Position numbers and translations under genes: made by a program
Shown: positions 50,201-59,035 of the stretch, piece after piece
How positions within the stretch are numbered: the first letter of the stretch is position 1
Layout of the letters: each line of letters starts with the position of its first letter
The notes under the pieces: generated by a model
The model's input: the letters and a program-made list of their open reading frames with translations, nothing else
Database searches by the model: none
What the model was told of the DNA's origin: nothing
From: Microvirga massiliensis
Lineage (GTDB): Bacteria > Pseudomonadota > Alphaproteobacteria > Rhizobiales > Beijerinckiaceae
Assembly: GCF_001006805.1 (NCBI RefSeq)
Contig: NZ_LN811351.1
Location: 95,963 to 159,962, forward strand
Length of the DNA stretch: 64,000 bases
Reading direction: 5' to 3'

Positions 50201-51865
50201 GTGCAGCTGTTTCCCACTCCGGATAATCCCATCCCCGGCGAACCCGAAGTCCTCTCGGTCACGACCCGAGACCGCATGACGCTGCGCGTCGCGGCCTGGT
50301 TGCCGTCCTGTCCGGAGCCGAAGGGTACGGTGTGCCTCCTCCAGGGACGCGCCGAGTTCATCGAGAAGTATTTCGAGACCATTGGCGAATTGCTCGAGCG
50401 GGGCTTCGCGGTCGTCGCCTTCGACTGGCGCGGCCAGGGGCATTCGGGGCGGCGCGTGGGCAATCCCCGCAAGGGCCATGTCGGCAGCTTCCGGGAATAC
50501 CGCATCGACCTGGAGGCGATCCGCGACGAAATTCTGCGGAAGCGAATGCCGCGGCCGTACTTCGCGCTGGCCCATTCCATGGGCGGCGCCGTCGCGATCC
50601 GGGCCGTTCACGATGGCTGGTCGCCTTTTCGCCGCATCGTCACCACCACCCCGATGATCCAGATTGCGGTGGTCCGGCGGCTTCGCCTCGCCGTCCTCGC
50701 CGCGCGGATGTTGCGGCTTCTGGGATTTGGTAAGTCGTTTATCCCGGGCGGAGGCGAAACTTCGATCGCGACCAAGCGCTTCGCGGACAATCCGCTCACC
50801 AGCGATCCGAGACGCTACTCCCGCAATGCCGCTGCGGCCTCCGCGGTCGGAAACGGCGCGATCGGTGATCCGACCATCGGCTGGCTCGATTCGGCGTTCC
50901 GGTTCATGAAGGGCTTCATGAACCCGCGCTTCGGCCTCAAGGTCCGGTCGCCGGTTCTCATCATCGCTGCGGGATCCGACCTGATCTGTGCGACGCCGGC
51001 TGCCGAACGGTTTGCGGCGCGCCTCAAGGCCGGATTCGCTATCGTCATTCCGGGAGCCCGCCACGAAATCCTGATGGAACGGGATCGCATTCGCGAGCAG
51101 TTCTGGGCCGCGTTCGACGCCTTCGTGCCCGGAACGCCGGATTCCGTGCCTGAGGGCGCGGAGCACCGCGTCCCGGCTCCCAAGGCTCGCGCCGCAGCGC
51201 TCATGAGCAGCAGGCTTTCCACCGCACGGGAGGCGGTCGAGGTCGCACGCCAAGAGGCGCCTGCAAGCCCGGTCCCAGAGCATGCCGATCCGGACATCTC
51301 GGATGCCGTCGCTCCGCGGGCCGAGTCAGTCGCGAGCCTCCGCCGCGACGATGATGCCGGGATCGGCGACATCGCTGAAAGGGACGAGCCGCACGGGTCA
51401 CGTGCCGAGCCCGCGCTCCCGCGGGTCATGGACTCGTTCTCACTCCTCGCCGCCACTCCGTCAGCTTCTATGACACCTGCCGCAGCGCCTGCAGACGCGG
51501 GCCACCAAGCCGTAAAGGCGACGCTGGTCGAGCCTCTTTCGCCGATGCCCGAGGCAGTGGCTCACCTAGACGTGGTCAAATCCGCTGTCGAGGCCAAGCG
51601 TGCCTCTCCCGAAGTTATGCCTGCTGAGGAAGCCGGACTTGCGACCAACGAAGGGGAGCGCTCGCCGGAGAATGCCAACGCGAGCGCGGGTCCAGCAGAA
51701 GAATCGCCGGCGGAAGACGACTCACGCCGATCCGAACTCCGTTTGCCTGCAGCGACGATGCTGCCACCGTTAGGAGGCAAGCCTTCAGGATTTGAGGAGT
51801 TCGAGAGCGGCGGCGTGGATGCGCTTGTCCCCGGCGGCGATGATTCCACCGCCACTCGCCGCTGA
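50201..51865 (+). CDS. Alpha/beta hydrolase (PldB/monoglyceride-lipase-like) with long tail
   Basis: A 554-aa protein whose first 310 residues form an alpha/beta-hydrolase. The nucleophile elbow is LAHSMGGAVA, with the acid in IAAGSDLICATPAAE and the His in PGARHEILMERDRIREQFW; the YFETIGELLERGFAVVAFDW lid start is typical of lysophospholipases. Residues about 320-554 are low-complexity, rich in Ala, Pro, Glu, Ser and Val, with no fold I recognise. Usual family length is near 310-330. The start is a GTG at 50201. The final 81 nt overlap the 3' end of the convergent HisN-like gene, so the last 27 tail residues come from shared DNA. A membrane-bound or secreted role for the tail is possible but unseen. 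Confidence 0.85.
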   Translation: MQLFPTPDNPIPGEPEVLSVTTRDRMTLRVAAWLPSCPEPKGTVCLLQGRAEFIEKYFETIGELLERGFAVVAFDWRGQGHSGRRVGNPRKGHVGSFREYRIDLEAIRDEILRKRMPRPYFALAHSMGGAVAIRAVHDGWSPFRRIVTTTPMIQIAVVRRLRLAVLAARMLRLLGFGKSFIPGGGETSIATKRFADNPLTSDPRRYSRNAAAASAVGNGAIGDPTIGWLDSAFRFMKGFMNPRFGLKVRSPVLIIAAGSDLICATPAAERFAARLKAGFAIVIPGARHEILMERDRIREQFWAAFDAFVPGTPDSVPEGAEHRVPAPKARAAALMSSRLSTAREAVEVARQEAPASPVPEHADPDISDAVAPRAESVASLRRDDDAGIGDIAERDEPHGSRAEPALPRVMDSFSLLAATPSASMTPAAAPADAGHQAVKATLVEPLSPMPEAVAHLDVVKSAVEAKRASPEVMPAEEAGLATNEGERSPENANASAGPAEESPAEDDSRRSELRLPAATMLPPLGGKPSGFEEFESGGVDALVPGGDDSTATRR

Positions 51866-52567
51866 GCCGCCGTCCCAGGTCGTCACGATCCCGCCCGCGC
51901 CCTCGATGATCGGAATGAGAGCTGCGATGTCGTAGCTCTTCAGGCCCGACTCGATGACGAGGTCGATATGCCCGGCCGCGAGCATGCAATAGGCATAGCA
52001 ATCGCAGCCGTAGCGTGTGAGACGCGCGACGCTCTCGACGCGGTCATAGGCGCGCAGCTCCTCGCCGGCGAAGAGCTTCGGGCTCGTCGTGGAGAGGATG
52101 GCCTCGCTGAGCGAGCGGCAGCGGCGCGTCCGGAGATGACGCTCCCCGCCCGGGCCTCGAAAGGTCGCGCTGCCGCCATCCCCGAAAAAACGCTCTCCCG
52201 TGAAAGGCTGGTGCATCATGCCAAAGACCGGTCGCCCGTTCCGGCTGAGCCCGATCAGTGTTCCCCAGGTCGGCAGACCGGCGATGAAGGCGCGCGTGCC
52301 GTCGATCGGATCGAGGATCCAGACGTACTCGGCATCGGTGTTCTCGCTACCGAACTCCTCTCCGATGATCCCATGCGTCGGGAAAGTGCGCTTGATGAGC
52401 TGACGCATGGTCGCCTCACCGGCGCGATCGGCTTCGGTGACCGGATCGAAGGCGCCACCGCGGGACTTGTCGTCGGCGGCGATTGCCGAGCGGAAGAAGG
52501 GCAGGATCGCTTGGCCGGAGAGCGTTGCGAGCTCGTTGACGAACTGGCTGAAATCGATGGGACGCAT
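51785..52567 (-). CDS. Inositol-monophosphatase family, probable histidinol-phosphatase
   Basis: A 260-aa Mg-dependent phosphatase. Motif A is WILDPIDGTRAFIAGLPTWG; GEEFGSEN precedes it; the C-terminal GLKSYDIAALIPIIEGAGG gives the third metal Asp. Rhizobial enzymes with the TRAFIxGLPxWGTLIGL pattern act as HisN in histidine synthesis, so that is my first guess, but inositol or sugar phosphatase is possible. The ATG at 52567 begins RPIDFSQF; a longer frame to 52618 is not needed. It overlaps the convergent hydrolase gene by 81 nt. Confidence 0.88.
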   Translation of the reverse strand: MRPIDFSQFVNELATLSGQAILPFFRSAIAADDKSRGGAFDPVTEADRAGEATMRQLIKRTFPTHGIIGEEFGSENTDAEYVWILDPIDGTRAFIAGLPTWGTLIGLSRNGRPVFGMMHQPFTGERFFGDGGSATFRGPGGERHLRTRRCRSLSEAILSTTSPKLFAGEELRAYDRVESVARLTRYGCDCYAYCMLAAGHIDLVIESGLKSYDIAALIPIIEGAGGIVTTWDGGSAASGGGIIAAGDKRIHAAALELLKS

Positions 52568-52687
52568 TGTGCTCCGGTTCCGACGGGATGGGGCCGGCCT
52601 CATGCCTCGGCCGGTCATGAGCTTTTATCAAGGGCCAAACTCTCGGCAAGCGCTTGACCGCCCGGCACAGCCACGCTCTGAGGAGGC

Positions 52688-53944
52688 ATGAGTGCTCCGA
52701 TCCACGCCCCCGCTCGCGCGGAAGGCGTCATTCTCCTCGTCGCGCCGCTCGTCGCCATCTATGCCGTCAGCCAGTTCCTGCGGAACTCGGTCGCCGTGAT
52801 CGCCAGCGATCTCTCGCGCGATCTGGCCCTCTCGGCGAGCGACGTCGGGCTCCTCTCCAGCGCCTTCTTCCTATCCTTCGCAATGGCGCAGATCCCCGTC
52901 GGCATCGCGATCGATCGCTACGGCCCTTGGGCCACGATGGTTGCGACGTCGGTCCTGGCGATCATCGGGGCGCTGGTGTTCTCGCTGGCGCAGGACGCCG
53001 CGACGCTGATTCTGGCGCGCGTCCTCATGGGGCTCGGCTGCTCCACCTTCTTCATGGCGCCCCTGACGATCTATGCGCGGCGGTTCCCGCCGGATCGATT
53101 CGCCGCGCTGGCCAGCATCCAGATGGGCCTCGCCAACCTCGGCACGCTCGGGGCCACTGCTCCGCTCGCGACCTCCGTCACGGTCTTCGGCTGGCGAGAA
53201 AGCTTCTTCGGAATAGGGCTTCTTACGGCTTTGCTAGTCGTTGTCGTGGCGGCCCTTGTGCCGCGTGACCCGAAACGCGGCCACCCGCGCGGGAGTTGGG
53301 GCGACGCCGTCCGGGGTGTCGGCCGGGCGATTCGCGCTCCCCATTTCGGACCAGTCTTCTTCGTTCATCTGACCGCCTACTCGACCTTCGCATCGGTCAT
53401 CGGGTTGTGGGCGGGTCCGTGGCTCTCGGACGTCTATGGTCTCGATCTGTCCGGGCGCGGTCGCTTTCTCCTGGTCGGAGCCGTCGCCCAGATGATCGGC
53501 CTGTTTCTGTGGGGAACGGCCGACCGGCGAATCCCGAGCTACAAGCTTCTGGTGCTGGCAGGGGGCTGTGCCTCGGCCGGCTTGCTCGTCCTGGCAGCGA
53601 CCATGCAACTGGAATTCTGGGCAGTCGGCCCCTGGCTCGCCGCTTTCGGCTTCGCGGTCGCCTTCACGCCCATCGTGACCGCGCACGGGAAGGCGCTTTT
53701 CCCGCCCGATCTGATCGGCCGCGGGATCACGCTCATGAATGTCGGATCGATCGGCGGTGCCTTTCTGTCGCAGACCGTGACCGGGTTTCTGATCGATTTC
53801 TTCGGCCGCGACCCGAGCGGGGCCATCTCGCCGATAGGCTATCGGTTCGTGTTTGCCGCGCTCGCCGCATGGCTCCTGCTGAGCCTGCTCATTTACCGTA
53901 GGGTAAGCGATCCACATCCGAGGAGCCATGCATTGCGGACATAG
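52688..53944 (+). CDS. MFS transporter, 12-TM
   Basis: A 418-aa major facilitator permease. The N-terminal half shows SAFFLSFAMAQIPVGIAIDR, the loop-2/3 family signature, with an Asp/Arg pair. The middle loop (PRDPKRGHPRGSWGDAVRG) separates two bundles of helices. The C-terminal half has GRFLLVGAVAQMIGLFLWG and FVFAALAAWLLLSLLIYRR. The ATG at 52688 follows GAGGAGG. The substrate is unknown. It ends at a clear Rho-independent terminator. Confidence 0.92.
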   Translation: MSAPIHAPARAEGVILLVAPLVAIYAVSQFLRNSVAVIASDLSRDLALSASDVGLLSSAFFLSFAMAQIPVGIAIDRYGPWATMVATSVLAIIGALVFSLAQDAATLILARVLMGLGCSTFFMAPLTIYARRFPPDRFAALASIQMGLANLGTLGATAPLATSVTVFGWRESFFGIGLLTALLVVVVAALVPRDPKRGHPRGSWGDAVRGVGRAIRAPHFGPVFFVHLTAYSTFASVIGLWAGPWLSDVYGLDLSGRGRFLLVGAVAQMIGLFLWGTADRRIPSYKLLVLAGGCASAGLLVLAATMQLEFWAVGPWLAAFGFAVAFTPIVTAHGKALFPPDLIGRGITLMNVGSIGGAFLSQTVTGFLIDFFGRDPSGAISPIGYRFVFAALAAWLLLSLLIYRRVSDPHPRSHALRT

Positions 53945-54060
53945 GGCCCTCGACCCCGAACCCTTGCAATCCCGGACGGCATCGTTACTTGTCCATCACG
54001 GCACGGCGATTGGCGTCGCCCTGCCGTTGCCCTTCTTGGGCGTTTCCTCCCTAAACTTCG

Positions 54061-54086
54061 GGCCGCTCTTCAGGGCGGCCTTTTTT
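54061..54086 (+). terminator. Rho-independent terminator after the MFS gene
   Basis: GGCCGCTC (54061-54068) pairs with GGGCGGCC (54073-54080), with one G-U pair and a TTCA loop. Six T follow (54081-54086). It terminates plus-strand transcription before the convergent gene at 54131. Confidence 0.88.
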
Positions 54087-54130
54087 CTGCTTCGAGGTCA
54101 GGCGCCCGTCGCACCCGGGGAGGACGTGCC

Positions 54131-55021
54131 TCACTCGGCCGCGATCCGGCGCGGCGTCAGCTCATCCTCGATTTCCTGCATGACATGCTCGAACACGGCC
54201 GTCAGGCCGTCGCGAAGCTCTGCGAAGCCACGCTTCCTGGAGAGCGACCGCTCATCCATGTAGATCCCACGGTTGATCTCGACCTGGAGGGCATGGCGTC
54301 CGAGTGATGGCTCGCCGTAATGCTCCGTGATGAAGCCCCCCGCATAGGGCTTGTTGCGCACCACCTTGAACCCGCGGCCCCGCAGGGTCGCCTCGAGGAG
54401 ATCCGTCAGGAGCGCCGTGCAACTCGTTCCGTAGCGATCACCTAGGACGATATCGGCCCGCGCACCATCCTCGCGGCTCACGCTCGAGGAGGGCATCGAG
54501 TGGCAGTCGATCAGCACGGCATGTCCGAAGGTCCGCGCTGTACGCTGGATCAGGTACCGCAGGGTGCGATGATAAGGCTTGTAGAGCGCCTCGACCCGAT
54601 GAAGCGCCTCTTCGATCGGGATGCGGCCACGGTAGATCTCCTGCCCGTCCGCCACGATGCGCGGGATCGTCCCCAGACCGCCGGCGACCCGCATCGAGCG
54701 GGTATTCGCGAAGGGGGGAATGCGCCCGTCGAACATGCGCGGATCGAGTTCGTAGGGCTCCCGGTTGAGATCGAGCAGCGCGCGGGGGAAGTGCGCTGTC
54801 ATCAGGGGAGCCCCGAGCCCGACGACGGGTGCGAAGAGCTCGTCCACGAAGGCGTCCTCGGAACGCCGCAGGGCCATGGCGTCGAGCCGCGAGGAGGCGA
54901 GGAACGCGGCCGGGTAGATGGCGCCGGCATGGGGGGCATTGAAGACGAAGGGGGTGTTCTGCCGGGCCGGCTCGCTGACCGTGAAGGGGGGCTGAAACTC
55001 GTCGGCAGACAATTGATTCAT
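54131..55021 (-). CDS. N-formylglutamate amidohydrolase-family protein
   Basis: A 296-aa enzyme of the FGase family (HutG-like or formylglutamate deformylase-like). FVFNAPHAGAIYPAAFLASS supplies the metal His; DLNREPYELDPRMF is a family-conserved Arg/Glu region. VLIDCHSMPSSS has the second metal/acid site, and the C-terminal LQVEINRGIYMDERSL is typical. It would release formate from N-formylglutamate in histidine degradation, though no hut genes are adjacent; many such paralogues act on other substrates. No strong ribosome binding site is seen. Confidence 0.88.
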   Translation of the reverse strand: MNQLSADEFQPPFTVSEPARQNTPFVFNAPHAGAIYPAAFLASSRLDAMALRRSEDAFVDELFAPVVGLGAPLMTAHFPRALLDLNREPYELDPRMFDGRIPPFANTRSMRVAGGLGTIPRIVADGQEIYRGRIPIEEALHRVEALYKPYHRTLRYLIQRTARTFGHAVLIDCHSMPSSSVSREDGARADIVLGDRYGTSCTALLTDLLEATLRGRGFKVVRNKPYAGGFITEHYGEPSLGRHALQVEINRGIYMDERSLSRKRGFAELRDGLTAVFEHVMQEIEDELTPRRIAAE

Positions 55022-55182
55022 CAGGTTCGAGGTTCCGCTGGCGTGAATTCGGGATACTGTGGCGGTGTCGGGAGCATCTGTCCACGGCCCATGGCCGAGG
55101 CCGGCGATCCTCCTTCACCGCTTTTTTACCGTGCTGGCCCGATAAGACGATACCGTCATCACAATTCCGATCGCTCAGAGCC

Positions 55183-55539
55183 ATGAAGATCCTTCTCGCC
55201 GAAGACGACAACGACATGCGCCGCTTTCTGGCGAAGGCCCTCCAGAACGCCGGATATGACGTAGCGTCGTTCGACAACGGGCTCTCGGCCTATAATCGCC
55301 TTCGGGAGGAGCCGTTCGAGCTGCTTCTGACCGATATCGTGATGCCCGAGATGGACGGGATCGAGCTCGCGCGGCGGGCCACCGAACTGGACCCTGACAT
55401 CAAGGTTATGTTCATCACCGGCTTTGCCGCGGTCGCCCTGAACCCCGATTCGCAGGCCCCCCGCGATGCGAAGGTGCTCTCGAAGCCTTTCCACCTGCGC
55501 GATCTCGTCAATGAGGTCGAAAAGCTGATCGCCGCCTGA
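55183..55539 (+). CDS. cpdR: Cell-cycle response regulator CpdR
   Basis: A 118-aa single-domain receiver. Phosphorylation at Asp51 in LLLTDIVMPEMDG is controlled by the CckA-ChpT phosphorelay. Acidic Asp8/Asp9 and Lys in KVLSKPFHLRDLV complete the active site. Unphosphorylated CpdR delivers substrates such as CtrA to ClpXP in Caulobacter and rhizobia. The N-terminus MKILLAEDDNDMRRFLAKAL and Asp51 position match the family closely. It is monocistronic, divergent from the formylglutamate gene and 95 nt before tRNA-Val; a small dyad CCGGAT/ATCCGG (55552-55568) follows its stop. Confidence 0.95.
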   Translation: MKILLAEDDNDMRRFLAKALQNAGYDVASFDNGLSAYNRLREEPFELLLTDIVMPEMDGIELARRATELDPDIKVMFITGFAAVALNPDSQAPRDAKVLSKPFHLRDLVNEVEKLIAA

Positions 55540-55634
55540 TTTTCCTTGTTTCCGGATTGCGGATCCGGCTTGCGTCCCCGCACGGCACCCGCTAAGAGGG
55601 CGCCGACCTTTTCGAAGCGGCCCACGCCGCTATC

Positions 55635-55709
55635 GGGCGCGTAGCTCAGCGGGAGAGCACTACGTTGACATCGTAGGGGTCGCTGGTTCGATCCCAGCCG
55701 CGCCCACCA
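55635..55709 (+). tRNA. tRNA-Val (anticodon GAC)
   Basis: The acceptor stem GGGCGCG (55635-55641) pairs with CGCGCCC (55699-55705). GCTC opens the D arm. The anticodon stem CTACG/CGTAG surrounds TTGACAT, giving GAC, which reads valine. The T arm GCTGGTTCGATCCCAGC is regular and CCA is encoded (55707-55709). No att-like repeat or integrase is seen nearby. Confidence 0.97.
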
Positions 55710-55993
55710 TTTAACTCCTTAATATCTTTCACTCTGATGGCCCAGAAGGGGCTTGTTGCGGAGTGGTCTCGGACGCATCTGCGTATGCTCGGCCGCGCAT
55801 AATACCTCTATGCGGCACGCAGCACCCGTTGTCCTTCTCCACATTGGTTAGCGTAACGGGCTGATTTTCTCCGTTTAGGATAACAGCCTGTGAGCAAGCA
55901 AAGCCCTTCGCCTCCAAGCGGTAGCGAGATGCTCCAAGCTCGGAGGCAAGTGATAGGGCACCGCGATCATGCGGTAATTCCGGACCCTCTCGT

Positions 55994-56233
55994 CTATTTC
56001 TTCGGCAGGTCCGGCAGCTTCTTCTTCGGCCAGGCGTCCATGCGATCAGCCTGCTCGCGCGCCCGGCGGGCGATCTCGGGATCACCGCCCCGGATCTGGA
56101 CGAGGCTCGCATAGAAGCGCACGGCAGTCGCCGCGAGAGCATCCTGCGCCCGCAGCAGGAATACCGGCTCGTCGTCGGGGATCTTTCCTTCCGGGTCCTG
56201 GATGCGTGCGTAGTCCGCGCGCCCGTGCTTCAT
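55994..56233 (-). CDS. Small conserved-looking protein, 79 aa
   Basis: The peptide starts KHGRADYARIQDPEGKIPDD and has a central FLLRAQDALAATAVRFYASL helix and a basic end KKKLPDLPKK. Codon use and length fit a small rhizobial cytoplasmic protein; I recall similar unnamed proteins but cannot assign a role. The ATG at 56233 lacks a strong ribosome binding site (a GGTGG only). It is flanked by a 284-nt gap after the tRNA and a 301-nt gap upstream, neither with an evident gene. Confidence 0.65.
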   Translation of the reverse strand: MKHGRADYARIQDPEGKIPDDEPVFLLRAQDALAATAVRFYASLVQIRGGDPEIARRAREQADRMDAWPKKKLPDLPKK

Positions 56234-56534
56234 CGTTGGCCACCAGCCATTTCCGCCCTGTATAATTACGGCTAATGGTGACTTTAGCCACTCCCACTAT
56301 CTGATGAGACTCCGTTTTCCGGCGCTCAGGTCTCGTTGGTTGGTGTGATGGCGATCTTGCGCGGTCGACGGCCGCGCCGAGGCGGCCTCCCCGATGCTCC
56401 GGAGCCTCGCGATTCTGCAACTTCCCATAGGCGTCGCAACTCCGCCCCTATCGAGACGGAGCCAAGCGTGATGCTGCAAAGCATTAAGAGACGAGGGGCC
56501 CGGTGATAGGCCAGCCGGAGTGGGGCGTGAGCGT

Positions 56535-57440
56535 TCAGCGCGCCTCGCCGGTGCCGTTCATGGCATGGTAGGTGCGGATGACTTGGCTATCGTCGGCGGC
56601 GCCATCTCCGCGGCCCGAGGTTGCCAGAAAGAGCTGGTGGGCAACTGCCGCGAGGGGGAGCGCTGCCTTGGCCTCCCGGCCCGCCTCCAGCACGATGCCG
56701 AGATCCTTCACGAAAATATCCACGGCACTCGTGACCTCGGGATCGGCCTTCAGCATGCGCGGCCCGCGGTTCTTGAGCATCCAGCTCGAGGCTGCGGATC
56801 CGCTCATAACCTCGAGCAGGACGCTCAGGTCGACGCCGACCTTGGCGGCAAGGGCGAAGGCCTCGGCCGCGACAGCAATATGCACGCCACACAGGAGCTG
56901 GTTCACGGTCTTGACCGTGGCGCCTTGCCCCGGGCTTTCGCCCACATGGAAGACCTTGTCGCCCATGCCGTCGAGCACCGGCCTCGCGGCCTCGAAGGTC
57001 TCCCGGGATGCTGCGGCCATGATGGTGAGCGTCCCGCCAGCAGCGCCGACGACCCCGCCGGAGACAGGCGCATCGACGAATCGGCGGCCAGTCGCCTCGA
57101 CGCGCGTCGCCAACGTTGCGACGGAGCCCGGTGCGCAAGTGGCCATCAGGACGACGATGCCGGACGGCGGGAGCGCTTCCAGGGCTCCCTCGTCGAAGAG
57201 CACGGACTCGGCCTGAGCCGCATTCACCACCATCAGGACCAGAGCATCAGCCCTGCGCGCCGCCTCGACCGGGCTGGATACGGCGAAGCCGCCGTCGCGG
57301 GCGAGAGCCTCCACCGCCTCGGCCCTGACATCGTAGCCTCGAACCTCAAAGCCCCGTGTCACCAGGTTCTTGGCCATTGGAAGCCCCATGGAACCAAGAC
57401 CGATGAACCCGATTCTCCACATCTCTTGTTCCGTTGGCAT
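56535..57440 (-). CDS. NAD(P)-binding hydroxyacid dehydrogenase (HIBADH/threonate type)
   Basis: A 301-aa beta-hydroxyacid dehydrogenase. The Rossmann motif is RIGFIGLGSMGLPMAKNLVT; the substrate loop DAPVSGGVVGAAGGTLTIMA and GQGATVKTVNQLLCGVHIAV with catalytic Lys follow. The GSAASSWMLKNRGPRM part matches L-threonate dehydrogenase-like members better than classic 3-hydroxyisobutyrate enzymes. The ATG at 57440 has GGGAG upstream; another possible start is 18 nt inside (MWRIGF). It is a paralogue of the enzyme at 23.8 kb but clearly different in sequence. It is divergent from the CoA-transferase. Confidence 0.91.
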   Translation of the reverse strand: MPTEQEMWRIGFIGLGSMGLPMAKNLVTRGFEVRGYDVRAEAVEALARDGGFAVSSPVEAARRADALVLMVVNAAQAESVLFDEGALEALPPSGIVVLMATCAPGSVATLATRVEATGRRFVDAPVSGGVVGAAGGTLTIMAAASRETFEAARPVLDGMGDKVFHVGESPGQGATVKTVNQLLCGVHIAVAAEAFALAAKVGVDLSVLLEVMSGSAASSWMLKNRGPRMLKADPEVTSAVDIFVKDLGIVLEAGREAKAALPLAAVAHQLFLATSGRGDGAADDSQVIRTYHAMNGTGEAR

Positions 57441-57702
57441 TCGTCGCTCCCTCGAGAGAGGTTGAAGACTGGCATCCAGGATATGAGACTGAGGACCACG
57501 AGCGCCACCAGATAGACGAGCCGGAACTCGTAGCCGGCGGTCCCGGTGGCCAGCGCGATATGATCGCAGCAATCCTTTGATTCGCGCGCGACCGGTGCCA
57601 GAGGCCCATATGGCTCACGCTTTGGTGGCGGCTCAACGGAGTCTTAGCGCCCACGGGCAATATCGAGCGGCGACGTGACCTCGCCATTGTTGGAGTCATT
57701 GC

Positions 57703-58905
57703 ATGAGCGAAGCTTCGGGTCCTCTCGCCGGAATTCGGGTAATCGAGCTTGGCGCCTTCATCGCCGGCCCCTTTTGCGGTCAGCTTCTCGCCGATCTCGG
57801 TGCCGATGTCGTCAAGATCGAGCCGCCGGGCGGCGGCGATGCCATGCGTCAGTGGGGGGCCGTGAGGGAGGACGGAAAGACGCTGTGGTGGCCCGTCATC
57901 GCACGCAACAAGCGATCCGTCACCGTGGACCTGCACACCAAGGACGGGCAGAACATCGTCAGGGAGCTTGCGGCGGACGCCGATGTCCTGATCGAGAATT
58001 TCCGTCCGGGCACGCTCGAGAAATGGGGGCTGAGCCCCCAGCTCCTCTTGGAGCGTAACGAGCGATTGATCGTCGGCCGCGTTTCGGGATTCGGCCAGAC
58101 CGGGCCCTACCACAATCGCGTCGGCTTCGGAGCCATCGCGGAGGCGATGGCCGGCCTGCGCCATCTGACCGGCTATCCCGACCAGCCGCCCCCGCGTGTC
58201 GGCATCTCCATCGGGGACTCCCTCGCGGGGATGTTTACCACCATCGGCATTCTGGCAGCTCTGGAGGCAAGGCACCGCACGGGGCGCGGCCAGGTCGTCG
58301 ATGTCGGAATCACGGACAGCGTGCTTGGCGTTCTCGAAAGCGTCGTGTCGGAATACAGCGCGACGGGCACCGTTCGCGGACGGACCGGCTCCACGCTTCC
58401 GCGGATTGCACCGTCCAATCTGTATCCGACCGAGGACGGCACCTGGATTCTGATCGCCGGAAACGGCGACGCGATCTTCCGGCGCCTCGCAACGGCGATG
58501 GGGAGGCCCGAACTGGCGAACGATCCGCGCTACTGCACGCACCGGGACCGAGGCCGGCATCAGCAGGAACTCGACGATCTCATTGCAGACTGGACCCGGA
58601 AGCACTCGTTGTCGGATCTGATGGCGTTGTTGGAGGAGCATGGCGTTCCTGCAGGGCCGGTCAGCGATGCCGCGGACGTGGCGAACAATCCTCATTTTCG
58701 GGAACGCGGTGCCGTCGTCACGGTCGACAGCGAAGAATACGGCACATTGTCGATGCAGGGCGTCGTTCCTCGCCTGTCGGACACTCCGGGAGAGATCCGA
58801 TGGCTCGGCCCGGCACTGGGGAGGCACACGGAGGAGGTGCTCCGTGAGCGGCTCGGCCTGGATCCCCAGGCACTCGCGGCGCTTCGCGATCACGGCGTGA
58901 TCTGA
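57703..58905 (+). CDS. CaiB/BaiF-type class III CoA-transferase
   Basis: A 400-aa family III CoA-transferase. GIRVIELGAFIAGPFCGQLL is the start of the fold; ADVVKIEPPGGGDAMR and NKRSVTVDLHTKDGQ follow. The catalytic Asp is in GISIGDSLAGMFT. The C-terminal KHSLSDLMALLEEHGVPAGP is standard. It moves CoA from a donor such as succinyl-CoA to a carboxylic acid. The gene precedes an HMG-CoA lyase (130-nt gap), so the pair may act in turn on a dicarboxylate; relatives such as SUGCT accept glutarate and 3-hydroxy-3-methylglutarate. Confidence 0.92.
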   Translation: MSEASGPLAGIRVIELGAFIAGPFCGQLLADLGADVVKIEPPGGGDAMRQWGAVREDGKTLWWPVIARNKRSVTVDLHTKDGQNIVRELAADADVLIENFRPGTLEKWGLSPQLLLERNERLIVGRVSGFGQTGPYHNRVGFGAIAEAMAGLRHLTGYPDQPPPRVGISIGDSLAGMFTTIGILAALEARHRTGRGQVVDVGITDSVLGVLESVVSEYSATGTVRGRTGSTLPRIAPSNLYPTEDGTWILIAGNGDAIFRRLATAMGRPELANDPRYCTHRDRGRHQQELDDLIADWTRKHSLSDLMALLEEHGVPAGPVSDAADVANNPHFRERGAVVTVDSEEYGTLSMQGVVPRLSDTPGEIRWLGPALGRHTEEVLRERLGLDPQALAALRDHGVI

Positions 58906-59035
58906 TGGGCGTTGTCACTGCTCCCGTGATCCGCAACCTTAAGAACCCGCACCTGCTCCTCCCGAGACCGCGGGAGGTCGTTTCCGAGAGCCCGGTCAGC
59001 ATCCTGCAAGGGGCTTTCCGGGTGGAGAGTTGAAC

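Noticed and set aside
55635..55709. Integration site of a genomic island at tRNA-Val
   Set aside because: No integrase and no direct repeat of the tRNA 3' end are visible in the flanking sequence.
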